A stretch of 64,000 nt of DNA from Anaerolineae bacterium (lineage in GTDB: Bacteria; Chloroflexota; Anaerolineae; Promineifilales; Promineifilaceae), in the NCBI GenBank assembly GCA_023382655.1, contig JAHDWK010000007.1, positions 186,001 to 250,000 on the forward strand, given 5' to 3'. Made by a program: the position numbers and the translations under genes. The notes below the pieces were generated by a model that was not told the DNA's origin, did not search any database, and worked only from the letters and a program-made list of their open reading frames with translations. Below are positions 1 to 9,071 of the stretch, piece by piece (within the stretch, counting starts at the first letter, position 1; every line of letters starts with the position of its first letter).

Positions 1-2322
1 GGGTGGCTCGGCCGGTTCTCGCAACGCCAACGCCAGCACCTCACTTAGATGAGATACCGGAATCAACGTCAGGTCGGCGCGGATGCTTCCCGGCAGTTCC
101 GGTATATCTTTGGCGTTTTCCTTCGGTAGAATCACGGTCTTGATGCCGGCGCGGTGGGCGGCAATCGTTTTGGACTTCAGGCCACCGATTGCCAACACCT
201 TGCCGCGCAGCGTCACCTCACCCGTCATCGCCACATCGCGGCGCACCGGGCGGCGGGTAAACGCGGAGATAATGGCCGTCGCCATACCAATACCGGCGCT
301 AGGGCCATCCTTTGGCGTGGCCCCATCTGGCACATGGACGTGTAGGTTTACATGGTCAAAGACTGTTGGCTCCAGCCCGAGAGACCGCGCATTAGCCCGC
401 GCATACGTCAATGCTGCCTGGATGGATTCGCGCATCACATCTCCTAACGAACCGGTTAAGGTAATTTTGCCATTGCCTTCGCTCAGGCTCACTTCAATGG
501 GCAGGATATCGCCACCAAAACCGCTCACCGCCAGACCGGTGACAACGCCAACCTCGTCATGTTCTTCGGCCGTACCATACCGGTACATCTCTGGCCCCAA
601 AAATTCAGCCACATCCGCTGGGGTAATGACAAAAGGCCCGGCTGCGCCGCCTGCCACCTGCACCGCCACCTTGCGGGCAATACGGCCGATATGCCGTTCC
701 AGGCTACGCACCCCCGCTTCGCGCGTGTAATGGCGAACCAGATGGCGCAATGCCTCGTCGGAGAAACACACATCCACACCGGCAATGCCGTTCCCCTCCA
801 ACTGCTTGCGCAGCAAATAGCCGGTGGCAATGTTTAGCTTCTCTTCTTCAATATAGCCGGGCATGGTGATCGTTTCCATACGATCCAGCAGCGGGCCGGG
901 GATGGTATTCAACTGGTTGGAGGTGGTGATAAAAATGACCTGGCTGAGATCAAACGGCGCTTCCAGATAATGGTCGGTGAATTTGTCGTTCTGCTCCGGG
1001 TCTAACACTTCCAGCAGCGCCGACGCCGGGTCGCCCCGCCAATCTGCACCCACCTTGTCAATTTCGTCCAGGACAATGACCGGGTTATTCGTGCCCGCGT
1101 CACGCAGGGCACGAATGATGCGCCCCGGCATCGCGCCAATGTAGGTGCGGCGATGACCGCGAATTTCGGCCTCATCCCGCACCCCTCCCAGACTGATACG
1201 CACCACTTTGCGCCCCATGGCATGGGCAACGGAGGTGGCGATGGACGTTTTGCCCACACCGGGCGGGCCGTACAGGTTGATGATCGCGCCGCGCATTTTG
1301 TTGCCCGCCAGTTTACGCACGGCTACATATTCTACGATGCGATCTTTGACATCTTCCAAGCCGTAATGGTCGGCGTCCAATATCTGGCGCACATGATGAA
1401 TGTCCAGATTGTCTTCGGTGGTCTGATCCCAGGGCAGTTCCACCAGCCATTCCAGGTAGGTGCGGATGACGGCAGATTCGGCTGACTGTGGCCCCTGGTA
1501 CTCCAGTCGTTTTAGCTCTTTTTCGGCGCGTTCGCGCACGGCCGTGGGCATCCCCGCCTGCGCAATTTTGTCCCGCAGTTCATCACCGCTGCTTTCGGCG
1601 TCATCGCCCAACTCCTTGCGAATCGCCTTCATCTGTTCCCGCAGCAGGTATTCCCGTTGGGCTTTGTCCGCACCTTCGCGGGCGTCTTGCTGGATTTTGC
1701 TGCGGATTTCGGCAATGCGTAATTCTTGCTGCAAATGTTCGGTGGCAATTTGCAGCCGTTCCACGCCATTGACCGTTGTCAGCAGTTTCAGTTCCGTTTC
1801 CAGCGGCAGATTGAGCAGCCCGGCAATGTAGTCAGCTAGCTGCCCGGCCGATGGCTTGCTGCGGGTGGTAGCCATCACCTGCTGGTTGGCCTCGCCTAAG
1901 GTATCAGCGTATTGCTCCAGATAGGCAATCGCCTCAGCCATTACCCCACGGTCAGACGAATCAGATTGATCGGCAATTTCCTGGTATGTGCCTAAGGTAT
2001 AAGGGTCGTTCTCAATCAGGCTTTGCAGCCGTACCCGGTGGCGCAGTTCCACCAGCATTTGTACGCCCATGTGGGGTGCGCGCAAAATATCACGCACCGT
2101 CGCCAAAATACCCACAGGCGCCAGGTCATCCATCTCAGGCAACTCTACATCCGCGTTATACTGCACCAGGATTAAGAGATCGCCATTTTGCTCAACGGCT
2201 GCCTGGGCTGCCGCTAAAGAACGCCGCCGACCGATAGAAATGGTGGTGGTAACGCCGGGAAAAACCGCACCCCCTCGTAAAGGGACGATGGGAATACGTT
2301 TTGGTTCAGTTTGGTGGGTCAT
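1..2322 (-). CDS. lon: ATP-dependent protease Lon, 3' end cut by window edge
   Basis: Cytoplasmic AAA+ serine protease that degrades misfolded and regulatory proteins. About 774 residues are visible; the last few tens of residues lie beyond position 1. In order: N-terminal LON substrate domain (to about residue 200), a helical linker, AAA+ with Walker A GPPGVGKTS (Lys358) and Walker B VIVLDEIDKVG, then the protease domain with PKDGPSAG (Ser675) and GGLKSK (dyad Lys near 718). Spacing matches E. coli Lon (Ser679/Lys722). The ATG is preceded by GAGGAAG. It is divergent from the aldehyde dehydrogenase gene across a 302-bp gap. I looked for a CIRCE-type heat-shock operator in that gap and saw none. 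Both active-site residues are present, so the enzyme should be functional. Confidence 0.97.
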   Translation of the reverse strand, partial: MTHQTEPKRIPIVPLRGGAVFPGVTTTISIGRRRSLAAAQAAVEQNGDLLILVQYNADVELPEMDDLAPVGILATVRDILRAPHMGVQMLVELRHRVRLQSLIENDPYTLGTYQEIADQSDSSDRGVMAEAIAYLEQYADTLGEANQQVMATTRSKPSAGQLADYIAGLLNLPLETELKLLTTVNGVERLQIATEHLQQELRIAEIRSKIQQDAREGADKAQREYLLREQMKAIRKELGDDAESSGDELRDKIAQAGMPTAVRERAEKELKRLEYQGPQSAESAVIRTYLEWLVELPWDQTTEDNLDIHHVRQILDADHYGLEDVKDRIVEYVAVRKLAGNKMRGAIINLYGPPGVGKTSIATSVAHAMGRKVVRISLGGVRDEAEIRGHRRTYIGAMPGRIIRALRDAGTNNPVIVLDEIDKVGADWRGDPASALLEVLDPEQNDKFTDHYLEAPFDLSQVIFITTSNQLNTIPGPLLDRMETITMPGYIEEEKLNIATGYLLRKQLEGNGIAGVDVCFSDEALRHLVRHYTREAGVRSLERHIGRIARKVAVQVAGGAAGPFVITPADVAEFLGPEMYRYGTAEEHDEVGVVTGLAVSGFGGDILPIEVSLSEGNGKITLTGSLGDVMRESIQAALTYARANARSLGLEPTVFDHVNLHVHVPDGATPKDGPSAGIGMATAIISAFTRRPVRRDVAMTGEVTLRGKVLAIGGLKSKTIAAHRAGIKTVILPKENAKDIPELPGSIRADLTLIPVSHLSEVLALALREPAEPP

Positions 2323-2539
2323 CAAATCTTCCTCAAGAAAAATGGGTTGGTTAAACCTTGTGTAAAGTTTCTCCGCTTCTGTCTCTACATTAACCCCGGT
2401 ACGGGCCTATCTCAATAGTCCTCTGGTAGTCTCTGTCTTTACCGGGAGTGACACGCTAGTCCTACTTCAGAATTTTGTCAGATGTGTGGAGACAGGCTGG
2501 TGGCAGATCAAGCCAGAGCGGGGATAATTGGGCGGAGTC

Positions 2540-2603
2540 GAGACTTTAGCCGTTACCGCTAAAGTGTCCACTCCTGAAGGGCGATGAATCGCCCACTACG
2601 AAC
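2540..2603. repeat. Compound inverted-repeat element between lon and aldehyde dehydrogenase
   Basis: Two adjacent hairpins, ACTTTAGC...GCTAAAGT and GGGCGATGAATCGCCC, followed by ACTACGAAC. The right part, read on the minus strand (GTTCGTAGTGGGCGATTCATCGCC), matches the sequence at 42837-42860 with two substitutions, so this is a dispersed REP-like repeat. The rest of the 302-bp divergent gap (2323-2539) shows no ORF and no promoter I would defend. Confidence 0.6.
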
Positions 2604-2624
2604 ATGCTTGCGGAGGGAAATAAG

Positions 2625-4082
2625 ATGAAAGAAATGTATATCAACGGCCGTTTCACCCCCAGCGCATCAGGCGAAACCATGACGATTCTTAACCCGGCTA
2701 CCGAAGAGGCGCTGGACAGTGTGCCCAATGGCCATGAAGCCGACGCGCACAAAGCGGTCGCCGCCGCCCATGAAGCCTTCAAAAGCTGGCGACAGGTTTC
2801 CGGCCTGGAACGGTGCGAAATGCTGCACGAAGCGGCGCACAAAATGAAAGCACAGGCGGCCGAGTTAGCCGAACTGCTGACGCTGGAAGAAGGCAAACCA
2901 TTGCCCGAAAATGAAGAGGAGATGGAATGGACAATTGGCACATTTGACTATTACGCGGAGATGGCGCGCACGTACCGGGGGCGGGTGCTGGCCCCGGCGG
3001 TGAGCAGCCAGTTCAACTTTGTCCTCAAAGAGCCGTATGGGGTGGTACTGTGCATTGTGCCCTTTAACTTTCCGCTGCTGCTGATGGCCTGGAAGGTGGC
3101 CCCGGCTTTAGCCGCCGGGAACACGGTCATCATCAAACCGGCGGAGAAGACGCCGCTGACCACACTGCGGCTGGCGGAGATGGCTTTTGACCATTTCCCG
3201 CCGGGCGTGGTGAATGTGGTCACGGGCGAAGGGGCGCGGGTGGCGGAGCCGATGGTCAAACACCCGGATGTGCCGGTGATCGCCTTTACGGGGTCTACGG
3301 CCGTCGGCCAACGTATTGCCACCCTCGCCGCCACCCGCATCAAACGCACCCACCTGGAATTGGGCGGCAAGGACGCTTTTGTCATTGCCCCGGATGCGGA
3401 TGTGGAAACGGCCGTCGAAGCCGTGGCCTACGCCGCTCTGATCAATGCCGGGCAGGTGTGTACCTCTACCGAGCGGGTGTATGTGCCCGATCACATGCTC
3501 AAGCCATTCAGCGAAGGGTTGGCCGATTTTGTCCGCGGGCTGCGGCTGGGGCCGGGGCTGGCGGCTGATACCGACATGGGGCCAATGGCCGACCCCAAAT
3601 ACCGGGCCAAAGTGGAAGCCCACATAGCAGACGCGGTGCAGAAGGGGGCAAAGGTGCTGGTGGGGGGCAAACGGCCGTCGCACCTGGATCGCGGTTTCTA
3701 CTATGAACCCACCGTGCTCACCCACGTCAACCACGACATGGTGTGCATGCGCCAGGAAACGTTTGGCCCTACCATCCCCATCATGGGCTACAAAACATTT
3801 GACGAGGCCATCGCCCTGGCCAACGACAGCGACTACGGCCTGGGCGCGTGCATCCGCACCAATGATGCGAAGCTCGCCAAACGCTTCTTTGAAGAAGTGC
3901 AGGCGGGGACGATCTGGATCAATGACCCGCTGACCGATAATTATGGTGGGCCATTTGGCGGCTACAAAATGAGCGGCAACGCCCGCGAATTGGGCGAAGA
4001 GGGTTTAGCCAGCTTCCTGGAAACCAAACACGTCCACTGGGACTTTGACGACACACCGAAGGAGTATTGGTATCCCTATTAG
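2625..4082 (+). CDS. NAD(P)-dependent aldehyde dehydrogenase (lactaldehyde/succinate-semialdehyde type)
   Basis: Oxidises an aldehyde to the acid through a thiohemiacetal on an active-site cysteine. 485 residues, a normal ALDH length. The cofactor domain carries VPFNFPLLLMAWKVAPALA, PAEKTPLT and FTGSTAVGQRI. The general base is Glu245 in LELGGK and the nucleophile is Cys279 in NAGQVCTSTERV; ETFGP(T)IP and the C-terminal NDPLTDNYGGPFGG follow. The motif set is nearest to AldA/GabD-like enzymes, but the substrate cannot be fixed from sequence. An ATG at 2604 is also in frame, but GGAGGG sits 7 nt before the ATG at 2625, which I chose. No pathway partner is adjacent. Confidence 0.93.
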   Translation: MKEMYINGRFTPSASGETMTILNPATEEALDSVPNGHEADAHKAVAAAHEAFKSWRQVSGLERCEMLHEAAHKMKAQAAELAELLTLEEGKPLPENEEEMEWTIGTFDYYAEMARTYRGRVLAPAVSSQFNFVLKEPYGVVLCIVPFNFPLLLMAWKVAPALAAGNTVIIKPAEKTPLTTLRLAEMAFDHFPPGVVNVVTGEGARVAEPMVKHPDVPVIAFTGSTAVGQRIATLAATRIKRTHLELGGKDAFVIAPDADVETAVEAVAYAALINAGQVCTSTERVYVPDHMLKPFSEGLADFVRGLRLGPGLAADTDMGPMADPKYRAKVEAHIADAVQKGAKVLVGGKRPSHLDRGFYYEPTVLTHVNHDMVCMRQETFGPTIPIMGYKTFDEAIALANDSDYGLGACIRTNDAKLAKRFFEEVQAGTIWINDPLTDNYGGPFGGYKMSGNARELGEEGLASFLETKHVHWDFDDTPKEYWYPY

Positions 4083-4131
4083 TGGAATAGATACACGGAT
4101 GAGACGGATTTAGCGGATTCACACGGAAAAG

Positions 4132-4202
4132 CAGAAGTGATTTCAAAAAAAACAGTTCTGTTTTTAGAAAAATCTCTTCTACTTTTATAAAAATCACTTC
4201 TG
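4132..4202. repeat. 12-bp perfect inverted repeat with AT-rich centre
   Basis: CAGAAGTGATTT (4132-4143) and AAATCACTTCTG (4191-4202) are exact reverse complements about 47 nt apart. The centre holds a second short dyad (ACAGTTCTGT) and A/T runs. It sits between two co-directional genes. It could act as a terminator of the dehydrogenase gene or be a dispersed repeat; no strong U-tract follows the outer stem. Confidence 0.5.
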
Positions 4203-4231
4203 TTTTTGGGCAAGATCACTTGAGATTTTGG

Positions 4232-5101
4232 ATGAGAACAGCTTTGTTCAGTTTTCTGAGGTTCAAACCAACATATCTGATCGGCTTGTTTTGTGTGGTC
4301 ACGGCCGTGCTGTTTCTGCTGATCCGCGTTTTTTACACAGCAAAAAATTACGAGGATCCCGATTCGCCCCGTTTTTCCGACAATTTTGCCCCCGCCGCAC
4401 CAGAAAAGGTCAACCAGATTACAGTCGTCTCCTACAACATCCGGTATGCCCAAAAGATTGAGCAGGCCATTGCCGAATTAACCGAATTGGATGCCGCTAA
4501 AGGAGTAGACATTATCCTGCTGCAAGAGATGGATGAAACGGGCACAGCCCAGATAGCGCAGGCGCTTCAGATGAATTTTGTCTATTTCCCGGCGGCGGTT
4601 GAACCGCGTTATGACCAGAATTTTGGCACGGCCGTACTCGCCAAATGGCCTATCCTCGAATCCACAAAGCTCATCTTGCCCCACAAAAGTTTCACCAGCC
4701 GCCTGAATCGCAGCGCCACCAAAGCGACAGTCACAATAAACGACCTTTCCATCCTGGTTTATAGCGTCCATACCGAAACGATATTTACGCTGCCTGCTTA
4801 TCGTCGCAATCAGTTTACGGCCGTGCTGGAAGATAGTGGCCCAGACGCCGAATATGTGATTATGGGTGGTGATTTTAATACCGTAACGAAGGCGGATGTG
4901 GCGCAACTGGAAAGGATTTTTGGGGACGGCCGTTTTGTTAGAGCGTCAGCAGAAAGCGGCTTCTCGCTGATCAAGTATGGGTTGGAAGTGGAAACAGACC
5001 ACATTTTCAGCAAAGGTTTACCGCCACAGAGCGCCGGTAAAATCCTCGAGGCCACCGCCAGCGACCATTTGCCTATTTGGGTCACTTTATCCCTGCCTTA
5101 A
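4232..5101 (+). CDS. Membrane-anchored endonuclease/exonuclease/phosphatase (EEP) fold protein
   Basis: 289 residues. An N-terminal hydrophobic segment (about residues 10-30, around GLFCVVTAVLFLLI) anchors the protein, with the catalytic domain outside the membrane. EEP hallmarks in order: VVSYNIRYA (metal Asn), ILLQEMDE (metal Glu), GTAVLAKWP, VIMGGDFNT (Asp/Asn) and SDHLPIWV (terminal Asp-His). The family covers nucleases, phospholipases and inositol phosphatases, and the target here is unknown. A TTG four codons upstream (4220) is an alternative start; neither has a clear Shine-Dalgarno sequence. It may be read through from the dehydrogenase gene. Family call firm, substrate open. Confidence 0.85.
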   Translation: MRTALFSFLRFKPTYLIGLFCVVTAVLFLLIRVFYTAKNYEDPDSPRFSDNFAPAAPEKVNQITVVSYNIRYAQKIEQAIAELTELDAAKGVDIILLQEMDETGTAQIAQALQMNFVYFPAAVEPRYDQNFGTAVLAKWPILESTKLILPHKSFTSRLNRSATKATVTINDLSILVYSVHTETIFTLPAYRRNQFTAVLEDSGPDAEYVIMGGDFNTVTKADVAQLERIFGDGRFVRASAESGFSLIKYGLEVETDHIFSKGLPPQSAGKILEATASDHLPIWVTLSLP

Positions 5102-5142
5102 CAAAGTAGCCAACTCGCCCCGATCAGGGTAATTTCCTGGGC

Positions 5143-6114
5143 ATGAAAAAATTAATTCCTGTTCTCCTGATCATGAGTTTGAGCCTGTTTTTGGGAGCCT
5201 CGCTGGTGACCAGCCAGATCATCCCCGATCAGCCAGGTAGTGGTGGAGACCCCTCAGCCACGCCAACGTTGACCATCACGCCTACCCTGACGGTAACCAC
5301 AACCCCCACCATCACACCGACGATCACCATCACCCCCACTGTGACGCCTACCCCTTCGGCTACGCCCACACCAGAACCTTTACCGTCTACCGTCATTTTT
5401 TTGCCCATTATTTTTAATCTTTACGGCCCCATACAGCCGCCTTATGATATGGCGCAATTTATGGACTCGGACGACGGCCGTCTCTATGAAGTGCAGCACA
5501 GCGGCGGCTCCCAGGCCCGGCACCAGACACAACAAGACGGCGGGGCTTTCTTTCACACCAAGGGAAATGAAATCAGCGCCGAATGGGAGGAGTTATGGTA
5601 TACAAACCAGTTCATCTACCGGGGCACCGACACCAGCCCCGGCAATGGGCTTTACTACACCCTGCGCGACGCAGGTCTCTATGGCTCCAAATGGGCGCCC
5701 CGTTATTGGCATGTGGGTGGTCTCTATGAACGCAACCCCACCGTCCTCTTCTTTCGCAAATCAGATTGTGAACTGGTATTAGGGGGTACTCAGCGAAGCT
5801 GGCTGCTCTTTGAAGCATACCATCCCACTTACACCTTCCCCAGTGGGCTGGAATTGGCCCACGTGGCCCAACTGGCCTGGCTGCTCACGCCCAATGGCGA
5901 ACCGGAAGAGCGGTATTTTTATGCCCTGGCGTATGGGCTGGTCGGCTGGTCTAGCCGCACACACGGCTTCAGCTATATCAGTGAAATCCACGAACCAGGC
6001 CAACGCCCCGATAACACCCGCGAGGTCATTCCCTGCCTGGATAATTCATTGTACTGGACGGATCGTCGCTTTGAACGGCCGTTGCCCTACTGGCCCGGCA
6101 ACCATCGCCGATAA
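5143..6114 (+). CDS. Secreted protein with Thr/Pro-rich linker, function unknown
   Basis: 323 residues. It begins with a typical signal peptide (MKKLIPVLLIMSLSLFLGAS) without a lipobox. Residues about 35-80 are a low-complexity TPTLTITP/TPTIT-type linker, followed by VIFLPIIFNLYG, a hydrophobic YLP/FLP-type segment that I associate with secreted Chloroflexota proteins. The C-terminal 230 residues are rich in Trp and Tyr (RYWHVGGLYERNP, TFPSGLELAHVAQLAWLL) and match no family I recognise. No catalytic motif is visible. Export is well supported; role unknown. It stands alone, with a large inverted repeat directly downstream. Confidence 0.75.
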   Translation: MKKLIPVLLIMSLSLFLGASLVTSQIIPDQPGSGGDPSATPTLTITPTLTVTTTPTITPTITITPTVTPTPSATPTPEPLPSTVIFLPIIFNLYGPIQPPYDMAQFMDSDDGRLYEVQHSGGSQARHQTQQDGGAFFHTKGNEISAEWEELWYTNQFIYRGTDTSPGNGLYYTLRDAGLYGSKWAPRYWHVGGLYERNPTVLFFRKSDCELVLGGTQRSWLLFEAYHPTYTFPSGLELAHVAQLAWLLTPNGEPEERYFYALAYGLVGWSSRTHGFSYISEIHEPGQRPDNTREVIPCLDNSLYWTDRRFERPLPYWPGNHRR

Positions 6115-6123
6115 GCAAGAAAT

Positions 6124-6176
6124 AATCCACAGATTCCACAGATTACTCAGATTTTTATCTGTGAAATCTGTGGATT
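6124..6176. repeat. Inverted repeat downstream of the secreted protein gene
   Basis: AATCCACAGATT (6124-6135) and AATCTGTGGATT (6165-6176) are exact reverse complements. The pairing extends imperfectly inward through CCACAGAT/ATCTGTG, giving a long stem. It lies 10 bp after a stop codon, so it could terminate transcription, although no long T-run follows. Confidence 0.5.
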
Positions 6177-6325
6177 TTCATTCATTGCCGTGCGCTCCTG
6201 CCCATAAAAACTCTTTTTCCAAACAAACGACAATCTTTTCTATGACAATTATCAATCACTATCCCCCATGTTTCAGGTAAACTAGCCGCAGCTTATTCCC
6301 ACATTAACTATTGGAGGTATTTCCC

Positions 6326-7660
6326 ATGAGTCAAAACAATCGTCAGCGTGTCCTTATCGCCGGGGCGGCCGGTCGTGACTTCCACGATTTCAACACCGCT
6401 CTGCGGCAAAACGAGCAGGTGGAAGTAGTCGCCTTCACTGCCACCCAAATCCCCAACATCGAGGGGCGGCGTTACCCGCCGGAACTGGCGGGGGTGTTTT
6501 ATCCCGCCGGGATTCCCATTCACCCGGAAAGCCAGCTAGAAGAACTCATCCAAAAAGAGCAGATTGATGATGTCTTCTTCTCTTATTCTGACGTGTCTCA
6601 CGAATACGTCATGCACCTGGCGTCGCGGGTGCTGGCCGCTGGCGCCGGTTTTCGCTTCATGAACCCTCGGCTGACCATGCTCAAATCGAGCAAACCGGTG
6701 GTCTCCATTTGTGCCGTGCGCACCGGCTGCGGCAAAAGCCAGACCAGCCGCCATGTACTGCGCGTTTTGCAGAATGAATTGGGTTACCAGCGGGTGGTGG
6801 CGGTGCGCCACCCCATGCCCTATGGCAATCTGGTGCAGCAGGCGGTGCAGCGTTTTGCCACTTATGCTGATATGGACAGGCACGAATGTACCATCGAAGA
6901 GCGCGAAGAATATGAACCGTATGTGGAACGGGGCGCGGTCATTTACGCCGGGGTGGATTATGAACGCATCCTGCGCGAAGCGGAGCAGGAAGCAGACATC
7001 ATCATTTGGGATGGCGGCAATAATGACCTGCCCTTTTTCCTGTCTAACCTGCACATTGTGGTCACAGACCCGCACCGGCCCGGCCACGAACTGCGCTACC
7101 ACCCCGGCGAGACCAATTTGCGGCTGGCGGCAGCGGTGGTGATCAACAAGGTAGATACGGCCGATTACCAAAACATCCTGACCGTGCAGCAAAATATCCG
7201 CCAGACCAACCCCGGCGCAGTCATCGTGAAGGCGGCATCTCCCATTTTTGTGGATGATCCGGCGGCCATTCGCGGGCAGCGGGTACTGGTGGTGGAAGAT
7301 GGCCCCACGCTGACGCATGGTGAGATGACCTATGGCGCGGGTGTAGTGGCCGCGCAGAATTTTGGGGCGAAAGAGATCGTAGACCCACGGCCGTATGCCG
7401 TTCGTTCGATTGCCGCCACTTATCAGAAATACCCCAACACCGGGGCGGTTCTGCCGGCCATGGGCTACGGCGGCGACCAGATCGCCGACCTGGAAGAGAC
7501 GATCAACCGCGCCGACGCCGACATGGTGATCATTGCCACCCCCATTGACCTGGGCAAGTTGATCGACATTCAGAAGCCGCACCAACGGGTGCGCTATGAA
7601 TACCAGGACATCGGCACACCAACGCTGACGGCGTTGTTGCAAGAGCGGTTTGGGCGATAG
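6326..7660 (+). CDS. Cyclic 2,3-diphosphoglycerate synthetase-type P-loop protein
   Basis: 444 residues with an N-terminal Rossmann-like domain (VLIAGAAGRDFHDFNTALR) and a P-loop domain with VRTGCGKSQTSRHVL (Lys137), WDGGNNDLPFF and NKVDTADYQNI. This pattern belongs to the family annotated as GTPase or cyclic 2,3-diphosphoglycerate synthase. In methanogens the enzyme makes an osmolyte/thermoprotectant from 2,3-DPG; in bacteria the reaction is mostly unproven. The ATG at 6326 was chosen because GGAGGT precedes it by 7 nt; an in-frame TTG lies at 6311. The next gene starts within 60 bp, so they may be co-transcribed unless the hairpin at 7671 stops transcription. Confidence 0.85.
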   Translation: MSQNNRQRVLIAGAAGRDFHDFNTALRQNEQVEVVAFTATQIPNIEGRRYPPELAGVFYPAGIPIHPESQLEELIQKEQIDDVFFSYSDVSHEYVMHLASRVLAAGAGFRFMNPRLTMLKSSKPVVSICAVRTGCGKSQTSRHVLRVLQNELGYQRVVAVRHPMPYGNLVQQAVQRFATYADMDRHECTIEEREEYEPYVERGAVIYAGVDYERILREAEQEADIIIWDGGNNDLPFFLSNLHIVVTDPHRPGHELRYHPGETNLRLAAAVVINKVDTADYQNILTVQQNIRQTNPGAVIVKAASPIFVDDPAAIRGQRVLVVEDGPTLTHGEMTYGAGVVAAQNFGAKEIVDPRPYAVRSIAATYQKYPNTGAVLPAMGYGGDQIADLEETINRADADMVIIATPIDLGKLIDIQKPHQRVRYEYQDIGTPTLTALLQERFGR

Positions 7661-7670
7661 CAGCCTGTTA

Positions 7671-7701
7671 GACATCCGATTTCTCAAAGAAATCGGATGT
7701 C
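7671..7701. repeat. Perfect 31-bp hairpin (14-bp arms, 3-nt loop)
   Basis: GACATCCGATTTCT, loop CAA, AGAAATCGGATGTC. It lies 10 bp after the stop of the P-loop protein gene and 17 bp before the chosen ThrE-domain start. There is no T-run, so it looks more like a REP-type element than an intrinsic terminator. If transcribed it would cap the 5' end of the exporter message or protect the 3' end of the upstream message. Confidence 0.7.
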
Positions 7702-7718
7702 TCGACCTCAAAACTTTT

Positions 7719-8522
7719 ATGGAGAAGAATGAGTTTGAGAACGGCAAACGGCCGTTAACCCATGCAGAACTCACCGACATCATTGACCTGTGCCTGTGGG
7801 CCGGGCAAATGTTGTTGCAGCACGGGGCTAACAGTCTGCGCGTGGAGGAGAGTGTACATCGCCTGGGGACGGGGCTGGGCTGTGACTGGCTGGACATTGT
7901 CGTGCGCACCGAATCGCTGACCATCACCGCCACCAGCGGCGGTGAATTCCGCACCAAAACGCGGCGAGTGGTACGGTTGGGGATCAACATGGGGCACATC
8001 ACCGCCCTCAATGACCTCAGCCGCCGCGTGGTTGAGGGACAGTTAGACCGTTTCCAGGCGCGCGCCGCCCTGGAACAAATTGACCGGCAGCCGAACGAGT
8101 ATAACCGCTGGCTGGTGGTGGGCATGGTGGGGCTGGCCTGCGCCGCTTTTAGCCGGTTGTTTGGCGGCGACTGGCCCGTTTTTGGCGTTACCTTTGTGGC
8201 GGCGGCGGTGGCCATGGTGGTGCGCCAGGAGTTGATCCGCCAGCAGTTGAATCCCTTTTTGATGGTTGCGGCCTCTGCTTTTGTGGCCGGGCTGATTGCC
8301 AGCAGCGCTGCCTGGCTGCAACTGAGCCAGCAGCCACAAGTGGCTATGTCGGCGTCGGTGCTGCTGCTGGCGCCGGGCGTACCGCTGATTAACGCGGCCC
8401 ACGATCTGATTCGTGGTTATATGAGCAATGGCGTCACCAGAGGCGTGACCGGGTTGCTCATCTCAATGGCCATTGCGGTGGGGCTGTTGCTGGCGATTTT
8501 GCTCACGGGAGCGGGCATTTGA
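7719..8522 (+). CDS. ThrE-type threonine/serine exporter, large (DUF1212) subunit
   Basis: 267 residues from the ATG at 7719. The N-terminal cytosolic domain (LCLWAGQMLLQHGANSLRVE, LDIVVRTESLTITAT) is the DUF1212/ThrE signature, followed by about five hydrophobic helices from residue 135 on. In Corynebacterium ThrE the two halves are one protein; here the second half is the next gene, as in many bacteria with a split exporter. The reading frame is open upstream to a TTG at 7650 that overlaps the previous gene, but that stretch would include the 31-bp hairpin, so the ATG is preferred. The substrate, probably Thr/Ser, is inferred from the family. Confidence 0.88.
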   Translation: MEKNEFENGKRPLTHAELTDIIDLCLWAGQMLLQHGANSLRVEESVHRLGTGLGCDWLDIVVRTESLTITATSGGEFRTKTRRVVRLGINMGHITALNDLSRRVVEGQLDRFQARAALEQIDRQPNEYNRWLVVGMVGLACAAFSRLFGGDWPVFGVTFVAAAVAMVVRQELIRQQLNPFLMVAASAFVAGLIASSAAWLQLSQQPQVAMSASVLLLAPGVPLINAAHDLIRGYMSNGVTRGVTGLLISMAIAVGLLLAILLTGAGI

Positions 8523-8995
8523 ACGGCTGGCTGTTGGCGCAAGATTTGTTATGGTCGGCGGTGGCGGCTTTGGGTTTTGCCGTGATGTTTAACGTGCCCC
8601 GCCGGTTGCTGCCGGGCTGCGCCCTGGCGGGAGGGCTGGGCCATGCGTTGCAGGCGGTGGGCATGGGCCTGGGGCTGCCGTTGGAAGTGGCGACGTTGGC
8701 GGCGGCCACGGCCGTTGGCTTTCTGAGCGAGTGGCTGGCTAAGCGGTACCAGTCGCCGCGTATTGTCTTTGGCGTTTCCGGCGTCATTCCCATGGTGCCG
8801 GGTGTGTTAGCTTACGAGACTATGCTGGGTGTGTTTGAACTGGCCGGATTGATCAATCTGTCTAATGACCCGGCAGCGATGGAGATGGTGAGTACGGCCG
8901 TACTCGCCATCAAAACCGGCCTGGTTCTCATTGCCCTGGCGCTGGGCATCATTGCTCCCAATTTACTCTTTCGGCGGCAGCAGCCGGTGGTGTGA
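8519..8995 (+). CDS. ThrE-type exporter, small (DUF3815) subunit
   Basis: 158 residues with about four membrane helices. It has the family features NVPRRLLPGCALAGGLGHALQ and VFGVSGVIPMVPGVLAYETM (conserved P-x-x-P-G). It starts at a TTG inside the last codons of the previous gene (TTGA overlap), which implies translational coupling and one membrane complex. GGGAGCGG lies just upstream. Together with the preceding gene it reconstitutes the two halves of ThrE. Membrane topology and family are clear; the exported amino acid is not shown. Confidence 0.86.
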   Translation: MNGWLLAQDLLWSAVAALGFAVMFNVPRRLLPGCALAGGLGHALQAVGMGLGLPLEVATLAAATAVGFLSEWLAKRYQSPRIVFGVSGVIPMVPGVLAYETMLGVFELAGLINLSNDPAAMEMVSTAVLAIKTGLVLIALALGIIAPNLLFRRQQPVV

Positions 8996-9033
8996 TGAGG
9001 TGAAGAGGTGACAGGGTGAACGCACAATCGCTC

Positions 9034-9068
9034 CTTTCATAATTCCTAATTCCTAATTCATAATTGAT
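9034..9068. repeat. Heptamer array (AATTCCT/AATTCAT units)
   Basis: Five consecutive 7-bp units: CTTTCAT, AATTCCT, AATTCCT, AATTCAT, AATTGAT. The same units recur at 18442-18497. The array ends 3 bp before the start codon of the SPOUT methylase gene, so it occupies that gene's ribosome-binding region and no purine-rich Shine-Dalgarno sequence is left. Confidence 0.75.
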
Positions 9069-9071
9069 GCT

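Noticed and set aside
2323..2539. CIRCE or other heat-shock operator upstream of lon
   Set aside because: No TTAGCACTC-N9-GAGTGCTAA or similar dyad is visible in the gap.
6536..8215. 559-codon open frame on the minus strand opposite the P-loop protein and ThrE-domain genes
   Set aside because: Low-complexity Arg/Gln/His-rich translation with no family features; the plus strand carries two clear genes. It is a shadow of GC-rich codons.
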